A stretch of DNA of 64,000 nt from AP-15 sp963788085 (lineage in GTDB: Bacteria; Pseudomonadota; Alphaproteobacteria; ATCC43930; CGMCC-115725), in contig CAWBFS010000046.1 of the NCBI GenBank assembly GCA_963788085.1, positions 62,001 through 126,000 on the forward strand, written 5' to 3'. The notes beneath the pieces are model-generated. The model ran no database searches, was not told where the DNA came from, and saw only the letters and a list, made by a program, of their open reading frames with translations. Made by a program: the position numbers and the translations under genes. Shown piece after piece: positions 16,864 through 27,499 of the stretch (position 1 is the stretch's first letter; each line of letters opens with the position of its first letter).

Positions 16864-18567
16864 TCAGAACAGACCCGTGATGCGGCCCTCCGCGTCGACC
16901 TCGATAGTGTTCGCGGCGGGAACCCGCGGAAGGCCGGGCAATGTCATGATGTCGCCGCAGATCGCGACGACAAACTCGGCGCCGGCCGACAAGCGCACCT
17001 CGCGCACAGTGACGACGTGGCCGCTCGGCGCTCCCTTGGCGTTGGGGTCGGTTGTGAAGCTGAACTGGGTCTTGGCGATACACACCGGGAACTGGCGGTA
17101 GCCTTGATCCTCCAGCTGTTTGAACTGGTCGCGGACCGATTGGCTGGCTTCGATGTCGGCGGCGCCATAGATGCGCTGGGCGATGGTGCGGACCTTTTCC
17201 ACGAGCGGCATCTCGTCCGGATAGAGGAAGCGCAAGTTTGCTGTGCCGCTCTCGGCGAGATCGACGACGGTATGGGCTAGTTCGACCGCTCCCTCTCCGC
17301 CCTGTGCCCAATGATCGGCGACGATCGCCTTGACGCCCTCTGCCGTGCACAGTCTCTGGAGTTGTCCGAGTTCCGCCGCAGTATCGGCGCTGAAGCGGTT
17401 GACCGACACCACTGCCGGTACGCCGAATTGACGAATATTGGCGAGATGGCGGGCAAGATTGGCGAAACCCTTCTCGAGCGCGCCGACATTTTCGTGGCGC
17501 AACGCGTCGCGCTCCACACCGCCGTGCATCTTGAGTGCCCGCACCGTCGTGACGACGACGGCCGCATCCGGCTTGAGCCCGGTTTTGCGGCATTTGATGT
17601 CGAAGAATTTCTCGGCACCGAGATCGGCGCCGAAGCCGGCCTCGGTGACGACGTAGTCGGCGAGCTTCAAGGCCGATGTCGTCGCGATCACCGAATTGCA
17701 GCCATGGGCGATATTCGCAAACGGACCGCCATGGATGAAAACCGGGTTGTGCTCGAGCGTCTGCACCAGATTGGGCTCGATCGCGTCCTTCAGCAGAGCG
17801 GCCATCGACCCCGCCGCCTTGATCTCGGCGGCGCGCACCGATTTGCGCTCCCGCGTCTGGCCGACGACGAGGTTGCCGAGCCGCCGCTGCAGGTCCTGCA
17901 GGTCAGTCGCCATGCAGAAGGTCGCCATGACCTGCGAGGCGGCGGTGATGTCGAAGCCGTCCTCGCGCGGGTAGCCGTTGGCGACGCCGCCGAGTGAGGA
18001 GATGATCGAACGCATCGCGCGATCGTTCATATCGAGCGCGCGACGCCAGCTGACCCGGCGCGGATCGATGCGCGGTTCTAGCCCGTAATAGACGTGGTTG
18101 TCGACCATCGCCGCGAGCAGATTGTTGGCGGCGCCAATCGCGTGAATGTCGCCGGTGAAATGCAGGTTGATGTCCTCCATCGGCACGGCCTGGGCGTAGC
18201 CGCCGCCGGCCGCACCGCCTTTGACCCCAAAACACGGCCCCATGCTCGCCTCGCGCAGGCACAGCATCGCCTTTTTGCCGATCACGTTCAGTGCATCGTT
18301 GAGCCCGACCGAGGTCGTCGTCTTGCCTTCGCCGGCCGGTGTCGGCGTGATCGCGGTGACGAGGATCAGCTTGGCAGAGGGCCGCGTGGGAAGGGAGCGG
18401 ATGTAATCGAGCGAGATCTTCGCCTTGTATCGGCCATAGGGTGAGACCGCCTCGTCCGGGATCCCGAGTTTTTTCTCGGCGACCTCGGTGATCGGGCGCA
18501 TTGCCGCGGCCTGCGCGATCTCGATATTGGATTTCGGATTTTGGTGTTGGTCGGTTCCGCGCGCCAC
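16864..18567 (-). CDS. fhs: formate--tetrahydrofolate ligase
   Basis: ATP-dependent formation of 10-formyl-THF from formate and THF. The 567-residue protein is full length: N-terminal PITEVAEKKLGI, P-loop TPAGEGKTTT at about residue 75, LREASMGPCFGVKGGAAGGG, FTGDIHAIGAANN and the C-terminal CGDIMTLPGLPRVP are all standard. Frame intact. It precedes the cyclo-ligase, giving a compact formate assimilation/one-carbon unit. Confidence 0.96.
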   Translation of the reverse strand: MARGTDQHQNPKSNIEIAQAAAMRPITEVAEKKLGIPDEAVSPYGRYKAKISLDYIRSLPTRPSAKLILVTAITPTPAGEGKTTTSVGLNDALNVIGKKAMLCLREASMGPCFGVKGGAAGGGYAQAVPMEDINLHFTGDIHAIGAANNLLAAMVDNHVYYGLEPRIDPRRVSWRRALDMNDRAMRSIISSLGGVANGYPREDGFDITAASQVMATFCMATDLQDLQRRLGNLVVGQTRERKSVRAAEIKAAGSMAALLKDAIEPNLVQTLEHNPVFIHGGPFANIAHGCNSVIATTSALKLADYVVTEAGFGADLGAEKFFDIKCRKTGLKPDAAVVVTTVRALKMHGGVERDALRHENVGALEKGFANLARHLANIRQFGVPAVVSVNRFSADTAAELGQLQRLCTAEGVKAIVADHWAQGGEGAVELAHTVVDLAESGTANLRFLYPDEMPLVEKVRTIAQRIYGAADIEASQSVRDQFKQLEDQGYRQFPVCIAKTQFSFTTDPNAKGAPSGHVVTVREVRLSAGAEFVVAICGDIMTLPGLPRVPAANTIEVDAEGRITGLF

Positions 18568-18669
18568 GGCCGTTTCTCCTTCTGAATGACGGCGGGTCTT
18601 AGCGCCTCCGGGTCGGTCGGCGCAACCTTCCTCGATCCGACCCCGCGCCTATGTGAACGCCTCCACTTA

Positions 18670-19935
18670 TCAAAGATTGCCCCAGTCGAGGCCGTTGTTG
18701 AGCCGCACGGGTGCGTTCGGCACGTATTGGTAGCTCCGGGTCCAGGGCCGCGGGGCCATGCCGCCCGTCAGGTTCTTTTGCGCAACGACCTGATATACCG
18801 ACAGCCAGCCGTGATCGAAGGCATAGGCCATGGCCGGCATGTACATTCGCCAGATCCGATACCGCTGCACGCCGGCCGCTTTGATTGCCTCGTCGCGCTG
18901 CGCCTCGAGGCGGCGCGCCCAATGAAGCAAGGTCGGCGGGTAATGCGGGCGCAGATCCTCGATGTCGAGGAGTTCGAGCCCCGTGCCGGCGACTTCGTAT
19001 AGCACCCGCGAGATGTGCGGCACCTCGCCGCCGGGAAAGACCAGCCGATCGATGAACTCGCCGCCAGGCGGGCCCTGCGCGTGGCCATCGCGATCGGTGG
19101 TGGTGATGCCGTGGTTGAGCGCGATGCCACCCGGCCGCAACAGTCGCGCGATCGCCCCGAAATACGCCAGCAGGTTCGCGATGCCGACATGCTCGTACAT
19201 GCCGACCGAGACGATCTTGTCGTACAGCGCCTGCCCCGGTACTTCGCGGTAATCCTGGCGGCGGATCTCGATTTGCCCGGTGAGCCCCAGCGCGGTGACG
19301 CGCTCGCGCGCGTAGCTGAATTGCTGGTCGCTCAAAGTTATGCCGACCGCTTCGATGCGGTGGCGCAGCGCCGCCCAGCACAGCAGGCTTCCCCACCCGC
19401 AGCCGATGTCCAACAGCCGCTCGCCTGCGTTAAGCCGCAACTTGCGGCAGATATGCTCGAGCTTCCGCTCTTGCGCAGTATCGAGATCCTCCTCGCCCGT
19501 TTCGAAATAGGCGCAGGAATAGACCATGTTGCGGTCAAGCCAGAGGCGATAGAAGTCGTTGGAAACGTCGTAGTGATAGCGCACCGCTGCCGCATCGCCG
19601 GCCGTGGTATGCCGACGGCGCCGGCCAAGCAGCCGAGCCACGACGCGCAGCCGGGAGAACTTGCCGAGCCGCTCAGCAAGCGCGATACCGATTTGCAGGA
19701 CGTCCTGCAAACGCCCCTCGACATCGATCTCGCCCTCGACATAGGCGCGACCCAGTCGCGCGATATCGCTTGTCAGGAAAAAGCGCATCAGCCGTGGCGT
19801 CAGGAGCGTGATCGTGACCCGCGGCTGGCCAGCGAAGTCGAAGACTTCCCCATCCCAAAAGGTGACTCGCAGTGGCAGGCGGGCATCCGCGACGCGCTCG
19901 CGGAGCCAAGTCATAAACTGGCTTCGGAGGGACAT
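18670..19935 (-). CDS. cfa: cyclopropane-fatty-acyl-phospholipid synthase family
   Basis: SAM-dependent methyltransferase that adds a methylene bridge to unsaturated acyl chains in membrane phospholipids. 421 residues. The N-terminal domain (FWDGEVFDFAGQPRVTI) is followed by HYDVSNDFYRLWLD, the SAM-binding LLDIGCGWGSLL, and SVGMYEHVG with the conserved Glu, then the C-terminal region. All are typical of Cfa. It starts at ATG 19935. Frame intact, and monocistronic by position. Confidence 0.9.
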   Translation of the reverse strand: MSLRSQFMTWLRERVADARLPLRVTFWDGEVFDFAGQPRVTITLLTPRLMRFFLTSDIARLGRAYVEGEIDVEGRLQDVLQIGIALAERLGKFSRLRVVARLLGRRRRHTTAGDAAAVRYHYDVSNDFYRLWLDRNMVYSCAYFETGEEDLDTAQERKLEHICRKLRLNAGERLLDIGCGWGSLLCWAALRHRIEAVGITLSDQQFSYARERVTALGLTGQIEIRRQDYREVPGQALYDKIVSVGMYEHVGIANLLAYFGAIARLLRPGGIALNHGITTTDRDGHAQGPPGGEFIDRLVFPGGEVPHISRVLYEVAGTGLELLDIEDLRPHYPPTLLHWARRLEAQRDEAIKAAGVQRYRIWRMYMPAMAYAFDHGWLSVYQVVAQKNLTGGMAPRPWTRSYQYVPNAPVRLNNGLDWGNL

Positions 19936-20011
19936 TTGAAAACGCGGCTGCGTAGCATGTTGGGCCCGGAATTATTTTAACTTCGGCTTACCCAACACTC
20001 AGAGGTGCCTG

Positions 20012-20456
20012 ATGATCACGAAAATTGGCCGGACCGCCGGTTTGGGTGCTGTGGCGGATTGTTGCGGTGCTCGGTTTCGCCGCCGCCGTTTCGGCCCCAA
20101 CCCCAGCCGAGGCTCGTGTGTTCGTCGGTTTCGGCTTCGGCTTTCCGATAGGCTTTCCGTTCTATTATCCGCCCTACCCTTATCCGCCGCCGGCCTATTA
20201 CCCGCCACCGCCCTACTACCCTGCCCCGGCGTCATATCCGGCGCCCGGGACACCATCTCAGCGGTCAGGCGGCTATACTCCCGCCGGACCCGCCGGGAGC
20301 CCGCCGATCACGTATACGCCCCGACGCGGCTGGACGAACGCGCAGGGCCAATATTGTCGGGAATATCGGACCACTGGACCAGCAGGCAACCGCACAACCG
20401 AGCGTTACGGCACCGCATGCCGGGACGCGAGCGGCCAATGGCGGATTGTTAATTGA
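20012..20456 (+). CDS. secreted Pro/Tyr-rich protein with a 17 kDa-antigen-like C terminus, start region frameshifted
   Basis: Begins MITKIGRTAGLG after AGAGGTG, then needs one frame change near 20050 to reach RIVAVLGFAAAVSAPTPAEA, a signal peptide; 445 bases (3n+1) fits one extra base. A TTG at 20025 would avoid the frameshift but gives a poorer signal. The middle is a Pro/Tyr-rich stretch with repeated YPPPPYYPAP-like units. The C terminus, CREYRTTGPAG...ERYGTACRDASGQWRIV, matches the small domain that is duplicated in the protein at 4412. Probably envelope-associated. Confidence 0.55.
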
Positions 20457-20475
20457 GATTGGGAGTCCTCGGCAT

Positions 20476-20661
20476 TTAACGTGCTGTGTCGACAGGCACG
20501 CGGAGTTCGACGGACAACGGCAGACCGCCATGGGCTTCGCCCAGTCTGCCGAGCCGCTCGGCCAGTTGGGCGAATGTCGCGCCGCGTGCCAGGTCGAACG
20601 ACAGTCTGGAATCCTGGAATACCGCCGTCACTCGGCTCGGCTTCTGCGCGGTATTGTTCAT
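20476..20661 (-). CDS. small conserved-looking protein, 61 aa
   Basis: A short frame beginning MNNTAQKPSRVTAVFQDSRL and containing LARGATFAQLAERLGRLGEAHGG. The pattern (short beta hairpin, then a helix) and codon use look coding, and similar small proteins of unknown role occur in alphaproteobacteria to my knowledge. No domain is named. Convergent with the gene at 20012. Confidence 0.45.
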   Translation of the reverse strand: MNNTAQKPSRVTAVFQDSRLSFDLARGATFAQLAERLGRLGEAHGGLPLSVELRVPVDTAR

Positions 20662-20973
20662 TAGGAAACCCCTGAGCTGGTTACTGTCAGGTAAACTGCC
20701 GGGCGCGCGGTTAATCGCGTAAAATTTTGTATCAATTTCGCATCCCTGTAAGGACGCGCAGAATTGTCAATTATCGAATGACGGGTTCCCCCAACCGTTT
20801 CGCTGCCAGTCCGCCGGCAGGGAAACGGTTTTCCGTGCCGGCCAGCGTGGGGAAAGCGAGCGCAAGCCTCTGATTTCGAATCCCTGCAGCTCTGCAGGAG
20901 CGAATTTTCGGCACTGAAGTCGGCACTGAAGAATGATCTTTTCCCGGGCTTCCCCGGCGGCAGGGAAAAACGG
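20662..20973. other. intergenic region with one strong hairpin
   Basis: No gene is visible in these 312 bases. A near-perfect inverted repeat at 20795-20828 (CCGTTTCGCTGCC / GGCAGGGAAACGG, 8-base loop) is followed by TTTT on the + strand. The stretch near 20945-20970 holds a second, shorter TTTTCCC/GGGAAAA repeat just after the pckA stop. Confidence 0.5.
20795..20832 (+). terminator. hairpin with short T-run, possible terminator
   Basis: A 13-base stem with one mismatch, an 8-base loop and TTTTCC directly after it. It could end transcripts reading rightward from 20012-20456, though it lies more than 300 bases away, and the T-run is short. Confidence 0.35.
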
Positions 20974-22575
<1,602 letters not shown>

Positions 22576-22654
22576 CGGATCGTCTTCGTCATCGAACGCT
22601 TCCTCCTCCTGAGACCGGGCCCTTTTGCATCCGCACCACCGGCCCAGGTTAGCG

Positions 22655-22683
22655 CCGTACCACAACACGGGCGACCGTGTCAA
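22655..22683 (-). promoter_or_regulatory. possible pckA promoter
   Basis: On the reverse strand TTGACA lies at 22678-22683, and 17 bases further on there is only a weak -10 (GTACGG, 22655-22660). The position, about 80 bases upstream of the pckA start and downstream of the HugZ-like gene, is right for a promoter; the -10 match is poor. Confidence 0.3.
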
Positions 22684-22702
22684 AATTCCCTCAACGGAGG
22701 CG

Positions 22703-23437
22703 TTATTTCCGCGCCTTCTGGGCGAGTTCGATAAGCGCGGCACGCGCCGCCGCGGGAGTCAGCACCGGGGCCGGAAAGTCGAGCCGGGCAGTCTCGCCGT
22801 CTTGCTGCAGATCGGCGCCTTCCGGATCGATCCCGGTCATCCGCCACTCGGCCCCCGCGCGGCCGAGCAGACCCCGCGCATAATCGGTGATCGCATCGGC
22901 ATGCTGCTCGTTCATGTGCCCGAGGATTTCCGGCTCTGCCGCAGCGAGAGAGGCGGAGTCCGCGCCAAACAGCAGATCTCGCCCGTCGATCCAGTGAATC
23001 CGGCCGAAACCGGCGACTAGGTGCCCGCGTTCGACCGCGACCCGATAGAGACGGAAATCGGCGAAACCGGAGTAGACGGTACTCGTCGGGTGATGCGCGG
23101 TGAAGCGGGCGAGAAGGCGTGGCTCTTCAATCGCTCTTGCCTGCCCGATCACGGTCAGACGCGGCCCGGTCAGCGGATCCCGGTAGCCCGCCGTGCCATC
23201 GATCAGTAGCGAGATCCGCGGATCGAACGCGATGTTCCGGCTATGCTGCGCCAGATCCGACAGCAGCAGAAGCGGGCTCGCATCGAGATCGGCGGCGATC
23301 AGGACGAGTGACGCGTAGGGCAGTCCGCGCATGCTCGTGGCCAGTGTCCCGCGTTGCGCTCGGCGCAGCAACTGCCGCCCGATTCTCGCAGGATCGCCGT
23401 CCAGCTCTGTTTCACTCACCCGGCAAATGAGCCGCAT
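22703..23437 (-). CDS. HugZ-like / pyridoxamine-phosphate-oxidase-fold protein with DUF2470 domain
   Basis: About 244 residues. The N-terminal split-barrel flavin/haem-binding fold shows TLATSMRGLPYASLVLI, then LLLLSDLAQHSRNIAFDPR and LTVIGQARAIEE; the C-terminal DUF2470 part shows ILGHMNEQHADAITDYAR. This layout is that of HugZ-type haem-degrading proteins and their relatives. Haem use is a family inference; the ligand residues cannot be confirmed here. ATG 23437 is taken as start; GTG 23443 is an alternative. Same strand as pckA, upstream of it. Confidence 0.75.
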   Translation of the reverse strand: MRLICRVSETELDGDPARIGRQLLRRAQRGTLATSMRGLPYASLVLIAADLDASPLLLLSDLAQHSRNIAFDPRISLLIDGTAGYRDPLTGPRLTVIGQARAIEEPRLLARFTAHHPTSTVYSGFADFRLYRVAVERGHLVAGFGRIHWIDGRDLLFGADSASLAAAEPEILGHMNEQHADAITDYARGLLGRAGAEWRMTGIDPEGADLQQDGETARLDFPAPVLTPAAARAALIELAQKARK

Positions 23438-23660
23438 CGGCACGGCCGCGTCAAGCTGCGCCGCGCCGCAAAAAGCGCCGCCGCGGTGCCATAGGTAGGT
23501 AAACGAAGGCCCTTACCGGTGAATGTCGCAGGGATAGAGCGCCGGCCGCCTGACTAAAATAGTAACAGTGGGTTTGCCTTTGCCGGATTCCGTCATATTT
23601 TACACTTACGGGGAACGGCTCACCTATCATCCGGCCGCTCAAAAGGATTTTGGGGGAAAG

Positions 23661-24359
23661 GTGCCGAACACGATTGCTCTTGTCGACGATGACCGCAACA
23701 TCCTGGCCTCCGTGTCGATGGCGCTCGAGGCGGAAGGGTTTGCGGTGCGCTGCTACAGCGACGGCACCGAGGCGTTGAAGGGTCTGAGCGCGCAACCGGT
23801 CGACATCGCGGTGCTCGACATCAAGATGCCGCGCATGGACGGCATGGAGCTTCTCGGCCAGCTGCGGCGGCAGAGTCACATCCCGGTCATTTTCCTGACC
23901 TCAAAGGACGACGAAGTCGACGAACTGCTCGGTCTGCGCATGGGCGCCGACGACTACATCAGAAAACCGTTTTCGCAGCGGCTCTTGATCGAGCGCATTC
24001 GGGCCCTGATCCGCCGCGGCGAGCTCGCGCGCGAGCGGGAGAACTCGCATGGCGAGCCGGTCATCGTGCGCGGGCAGCTGATTCTCGATCCGGCAAGGCA
24101 TCTGTGCACCTGGAAGGGTGAACATGTCGAGCTGACCGTGACCGAGTTTCTGATCCTCAAATCTCTCGCGCACCGTCCGGGGCACGTCAAAAACCGCGAC
24201 CAGTTGATGGATGCGGCCTATGGCGAGCACATCTATGTCGACGACCGGACGATCGACAGTCACATCAAGCGTTTGCGCAAGAAATTCAAGAACGTCGATA
24301 CGGATTTCGCGCAAATCGAAACGCTCTATGGCGTCGGGTATCGATACCGCGACCGTTGA
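23661..24359 (+). CDS. chvI: two-component response regulator ChvI
   Basis: OmpR/PhoB-class regulator of envelope and acid-stress responses, partner of ChvG. 232 residues: receiver domain NTIALVDDDRNILASVS with the phospho-acceptor Asp53 in VLDIKMPRMDG, then LTSKDDEVDELLGLRMGADDYI, and a winged-helix DNA-binding domain ending TIDSHIKRLRKKF and YGVGYRYRDR. The start is GTG 23661, preceded by GGGGGA; longer frames upstream look non-coding. The next gene, chvG, starts inside its last codons. Confidence 0.93.
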   Translation: MPNTIALVDDDRNILASVSMALEAEGFAVRCYSDGTEALKGLSAQPVDIAVLDIKMPRMDGMELLGQLRRQSHIPVIFLTSKDDEVDELLGLRMGADDYIRKPFSQRLLIERIRALIRRGELARERENSHGEPVIVRGQLILDPARHLCTWKGEHVELTVTEFLILKSLAHRPGHVKNRDQLMDAAYGEHIYVDDRTIDSHIKRLRKKFKNVDTDFAQIETLYGVGYRYRDR

Positions 24360-26070
24360 GCCCGCCGCCGCGCCTGCGTCGCCTTCGGCGGTCGCCGAGC
24401 ATCCTTCCGCCCTTCGATCCGCCGCGAGAGCCGCGCCCGGTCCCGGCCCGACCGCCGATCTGCGGCCGAGAACAGGCAGGCGCTGGACGGTCTCGCCGCT
24501 CACCCGGCGCATTCTAGCCGTCAATGTCCTGGCGCTCGCTCTTCTCGCCGGCGGGTTTCTCTACCTCGGGAAATACCAGGCGAGCCTTATCGGCCAACAG
24601 ATCGAGGCGTTGAAGACCCAGGGCGAGGTGTTTGCCGCTGCGCTCGGCGAGGGTGCGGTTCTCGACTCGGTCGATGAGGGGGAAGTCCTGTTGCCCGACT
24701 TGGCTCGCCAGATGATGCGGCGGCTGGTAGCGCCAACGCGCACCCGGGCTCGGCTGTTTGATGTGCGGGGCGACATCATTGCCGACAGTCGAATTCTCCG
24801 GGGGCCGGGCGACGCCGTGCAGGTTCACGAATTGCAGCCGCAAGAGAAGGAAGGTGCGGTGCTGCGGATCGCCGATCAAATATACGATTGGATTCTCAAT
24901 ATCCTGCCACGTCACACCAGCTACGCGGTTTATCGTGAAAGCGCTTCTCCGCGCGCCGAGGACTATGCCGAAGTCATGCGAGCGTTGCGCGGCGAGACCG
25001 GCTCGGCGATCAGGAGCGACCCGCAAACCGGTGGCCTGGTGTTCAGCGTCGCGATCCCGATCCAGCGCTACAAGCAGGTGCTCGGAGCGGTCATGTTGTC
25101 GACCGGCAGCGCCGAGATCGAGGAGGAGCTCAGAACCGTTCGCCTCGAGCTGCTCCGCATCTTCGGGGTAGCATTGCTGGTCACCGTGCTGCTGTCATTC
25201 TACCTCGCGGGCACGATTGCGCGGCCGATCCGCCGGCTGGCCGCGGCAGCGGAGCGCGCCCGCGGCCGTCGGGCGCGGGTCGAGATACCCGACTTTACCC
25301 GCCGCGGTGACGAAATCGGGGATCTCTCCCGGTCACTGCGCGAGATGACTGACGCGCTATGGCAGCGCATGAGCGCCATTGAGAGTTTTGCCGCCGATGT
25401 TGCGCATGAGATCAAAAATCCGCTCAGCTCGTTGCGCAGTGCGGTTGAGACCGCTGTCCGGATCGAAGATCTGGCAAACCAGCGGCGGCTAATGGCGATC
25501 ATCCTCAATGATGTCCAGCGGCTGGATCGTTTGATCACCGATATTTCCGACGCCTCGCGACTTGACGCAGAACTCGGCCGGCTGGAATTGGAGCCGGTGG
25601 ACATCGCGGCGATGCTCAGTGCACTGGTCGATGTCCACGAGGCGACCCGCAAGGAGGGCTCGCCACGGCTGGTGCTCGCGATCGGCAGGAGCGATCGCAA
25701 ACTTGTCGTGCCGGGGATCGAAACGAGGCTCTCACAGGTGTTCCGTAATATCATCGGCAATGCTGTATCGTTCAGCCCACCGCTCGGCGAAATCCGCCTG
25801 ACGGCACGCCATGACGGCCGGGCGGTTCTCGTCACGGTCGAAGATCAGGGGCCTGGTATTCCCGACGAGAAACTGACGGCGATTTTCGACCGCTTCTACA
25901 CGGAGCGCCCACTCGGCGAGCAATTTGGGACACATTCCGGGCTTGGGCTCTCGATCTCGAAGCAGATCGTCGAGGCCCATCTCGGCATGATCTGGGCAGA
26001 AAACCGCAAAGACGCACAGGGCATAACGATTGGCGCCCGGTTCTCCGTTAGACTGCCGACTGCTGTGTGA
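24328..26070 (+). CDS. chvG: two-component sensor histidine kinase ChvG
   Basis: Membrane sensor kinase, about 580 residues. A Pro/Ala-rich cytoplasmic N terminus is followed by a first membrane helix (ILAVNVLALALLAGGFLYLG), a ~220-residue periplasmic sensor domain, a second helix (GVALLVTVLLSFYLAG), HAMP, the dimerisation/phospho-acceptor site with His360 in FAADVAHEIKNPLSS, and an ATPase domain with NIIGNAV, VEDQGPGIP and GTHSGLGLSISK. Starts at ATG 24328, overlapping chvI by 32 bases. Its stop overlaps the GTG of hprK. In rhizobia this kinase responds to acidity and envelope damage. Confidence 0.92.
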   Translation: MASGIDTATVEPAAAPASPSAVAEHPSALRSAARAAPGPGPTADLRPRTGRRWTVSPLTRRILAVNVLALALLAGGFLYLGKYQASLIGQQIEALKTQGEVFAAALGEGAVLDSVDEGEVLLPDLARQMMRRLVAPTRTRARLFDVRGDIIADSRILRGPGDAVQVHELQPQEKEGAVLRIADQIYDWILNILPRHTSYAVYRESASPRAEDYAEVMRALRGETGSAIRSDPQTGGLVFSVAIPIQRYKQVLGAVMLSTGSAEIEEELRTVRLELLRIFGVALLVTVLLSFYLAGTIARPIRRLAAAAERARGRRARVEIPDFTRRGDEIGDLSRSLREMTDALWQRMSAIESFAADVAHEIKNPLSSLRSAVETAVRIEDLANQRRLMAIILNDVQRLDRLITDISDASRLDAELGRLELEPVDIAAMLSALVDVHEATRKEGSPRLVLAIGRSDRKLVVPGIETRLSQVFRNIIGNAVSFSPPLGEIRLTARHDGRAVLVTVEDQGPGIPDEKLTAIFDRFYTERPLGEQFGTHSGLGLSISKQIVEAHLGMIWAENRKDAQGITIGARFSVRLPTAV

Positions 26071-26534
26071 CGACAACGATCCCAGGCGGCCCCATTCTGA
26101 TCCACGCCACGGCAATCGCGATAGATGGGCGTGCGATCCTGCTTCGCGGCCCCTCCGGCGCGGGAAAATCGGATCTCGCTCTGCGGCTGATCGACAGCGG
26201 GGCGCGTCTCGTCGCCGACGACCAGGTAGAGCTCCGACGCGCAGGGGAGCGAGTCTTGGTCAGGGCTCCAGCGGCGATAGCGGGCCTCATTGAAGTCCGT
26301 GGAGTTGGGATCTTGCAGGTCGAGCCACTGGCAGAGGCGGCGCTTGCAATGTGCGTTGATCTCGTATCGTCGGCCGAGGTCGAGCGTCTTCCCGGAATTG
26401 ATTGCGAGGACGTGCTCGGGCTCGCGGTTCCAACGATCGCTCTGTCTCCATTCGAGGCTTCGGCAGCGGCAAAGCTGCGCTTCGCTTTACGCGCGTTTTC
26501 AGCCGACTCGGTGCCCGCTATAATCCGGCGATGA
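26067..26534 (+). CDS. hprK: HPr kinase/phosphorylase, short alphaproteobacterial form
   Basis: Phosphorylates HPr on a serine and reverses it, adjusting PTS flux. 155 residues, i.e. only the catalytic domain; alphaproteobacterial HprK normally lacks the N-terminal domain of Gram-positive forms. The Walker A motif is GPSGAGKSD at residues 28-36, followed by LIDSGARLVADDQVEL and IEVRGVGIL. The GTG start overlaps the chvG stop, and the stop overlaps rapZ. Confidence 0.92.
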   Translation: MTTTIPGGPILIHATAIAIDGRAILLRGPSGAGKSDLALRLIDSGARLVADDQVELRRAGERVLVRAPAAIAGLIEVRGVGILQVEPLAEAALAMCVDLVSSAEVERLPGIDCEDVLGLAVPTIALSPFEASAAAKLRFALRAFSADSVPAIIRR

Positions 26535-27469
26535 TGACCGAAGGTGGTCACGCCGAGTGGAGCCCCGCCGAGAGCGCTGCACCGGCCCGTGTGCTCCTGG
26601 TGACCGGAATGTCGGGGGCAGGGCGGTCGACGGCGCTGAAGACACTCGAAGATATAGGCTACGAAGCCTTCGACAACCTGCCGCTTTCGCTCGTTCCCGC
26701 TCTGATCGAGAGCATTGCGCCCGATGCGCGCGCGATTGCCGTCGGCGCCGATCTGCGCACCCGGGGCTTCGCGACCGAGAGCATGCTCGAACCCCTTGAC
26801 GCGGTCGTCGGCCGGACTGGCCGAGAGCTCAAGGTGTTGTTTGTCGATTGTGATGACGAACCGCTACAACGGCGTTATACCGAGACCCGCCGGCCCCACC
26901 CCCTCGCCGGTGACCGACCCGTAACGGACGGTATTCGGCTCGAACGCCGAGTGGTTTCTGCGCTGCGCGACCGTGCTGATCTGGTGATTGATACCTCAAA
27001 CCTGAGCGCCGTCGATTTGAAACGGCTGTTGACCGGACATTTTGCCCTAGCGACCGGCGGTCTTCGCGTTTTCGTTACATCTTTCGCGTATCGTCACGGT
27101 ATCCCGCGTGATGCCGATCTGATCTTCGACGTGCGTTTCCTCGACAACCCGCATTACGTTCCCCAGCTTCGCCAGCTGAGCGGGCGCGATCTCGCTGTTG
27201 CCACGCATATCGAGCGGGATCCGGACCTTGCGCCGTTTCTCGTCGGGTTATGGCGGCTTTTGGAGCCGCTGCTGCCGCGCTACGAACAGGAAGGCAAGAC
27301 CTATCTGACGATCGCCATCGGCTGCACGGGCGGCCGCCATCGCTCCGTTTACGTGGCGGAGCGGCTGGCTGCGCAACTCGGCGCCGCCGGGTTGCGGGTC
27401 GAGTTGGCGCACCGCGATCTTGTTCAATCCGCCTCGGTTGCGCCAGGCGCGCCTCACACCGCCAGCTGA
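26531..27469 (+). CDS. rapZ: RNase adapter protein RapZ (YvcJ family)
   Basis: A nucleotide-binding protein that in enterobacteria guides RNase E to the GlmZ small RNA; in alphaproteobacteria the role is less clear. 312 residues with the P-loop LLVTGMSGAGRSTALK, EAFDNLPLSLVP, TRRPHPL, SFAYRHGIPRDADLIFDVRFL, NPHYVP and the C-terminal IAIGCTGGRHRSVYVAE. ATG 26531 overlaps the hprK stop (ATGATGA), so the pair is coupled. Frame intact. Confidence 0.93.
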   Translation: MMTEGGHAEWSPAESAAPARVLLVTGMSGAGRSTALKTLEDIGYEAFDNLPLSLVPALIESIAPDARAIAVGADLRTRGFATESMLEPLDAVVGRTGRELKVLFVDCDDEPLQRRYTETRRPHPLAGDRPVTDGIRLERRVVSALRDRADLVIDTSNLSAVDLKRLLTGHFALATGGLRVFVTSFAYRHGIPRDADLIFDVRFLDNPHYVPQLRQLSGRDLAVATHIERDPDLAPFLVGLWRLLEPLLPRYEQEGKTYLTIAIGCTGGRHRSVYVAERLAAQLGAAGLRVELAHRDLVQSASVAPGAPHTAS

Positions 27470-27499
27470 ACGGCAGCGTCGTTTCAGCAGAGGGAATAA

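Noticed and set aside
20862..20910. TTTCGAATCCCTGCAGCTCTGCAGG looked like the 3' end of a tRNA or tmRNA
   Set aside because: The bases before the TTCGAATC loop cannot pair with those after it to make a T-stem, and no acceptor or anticodon arm is present upstream.
23568..23660. An N-terminal extension of ChvI starting at 23568
   Set aside because: Receiver domains of ChvI start at the PNTIALVDDD segment, and GTG 23661 has a ribosome binding site; the extension has no resemblance to the family.
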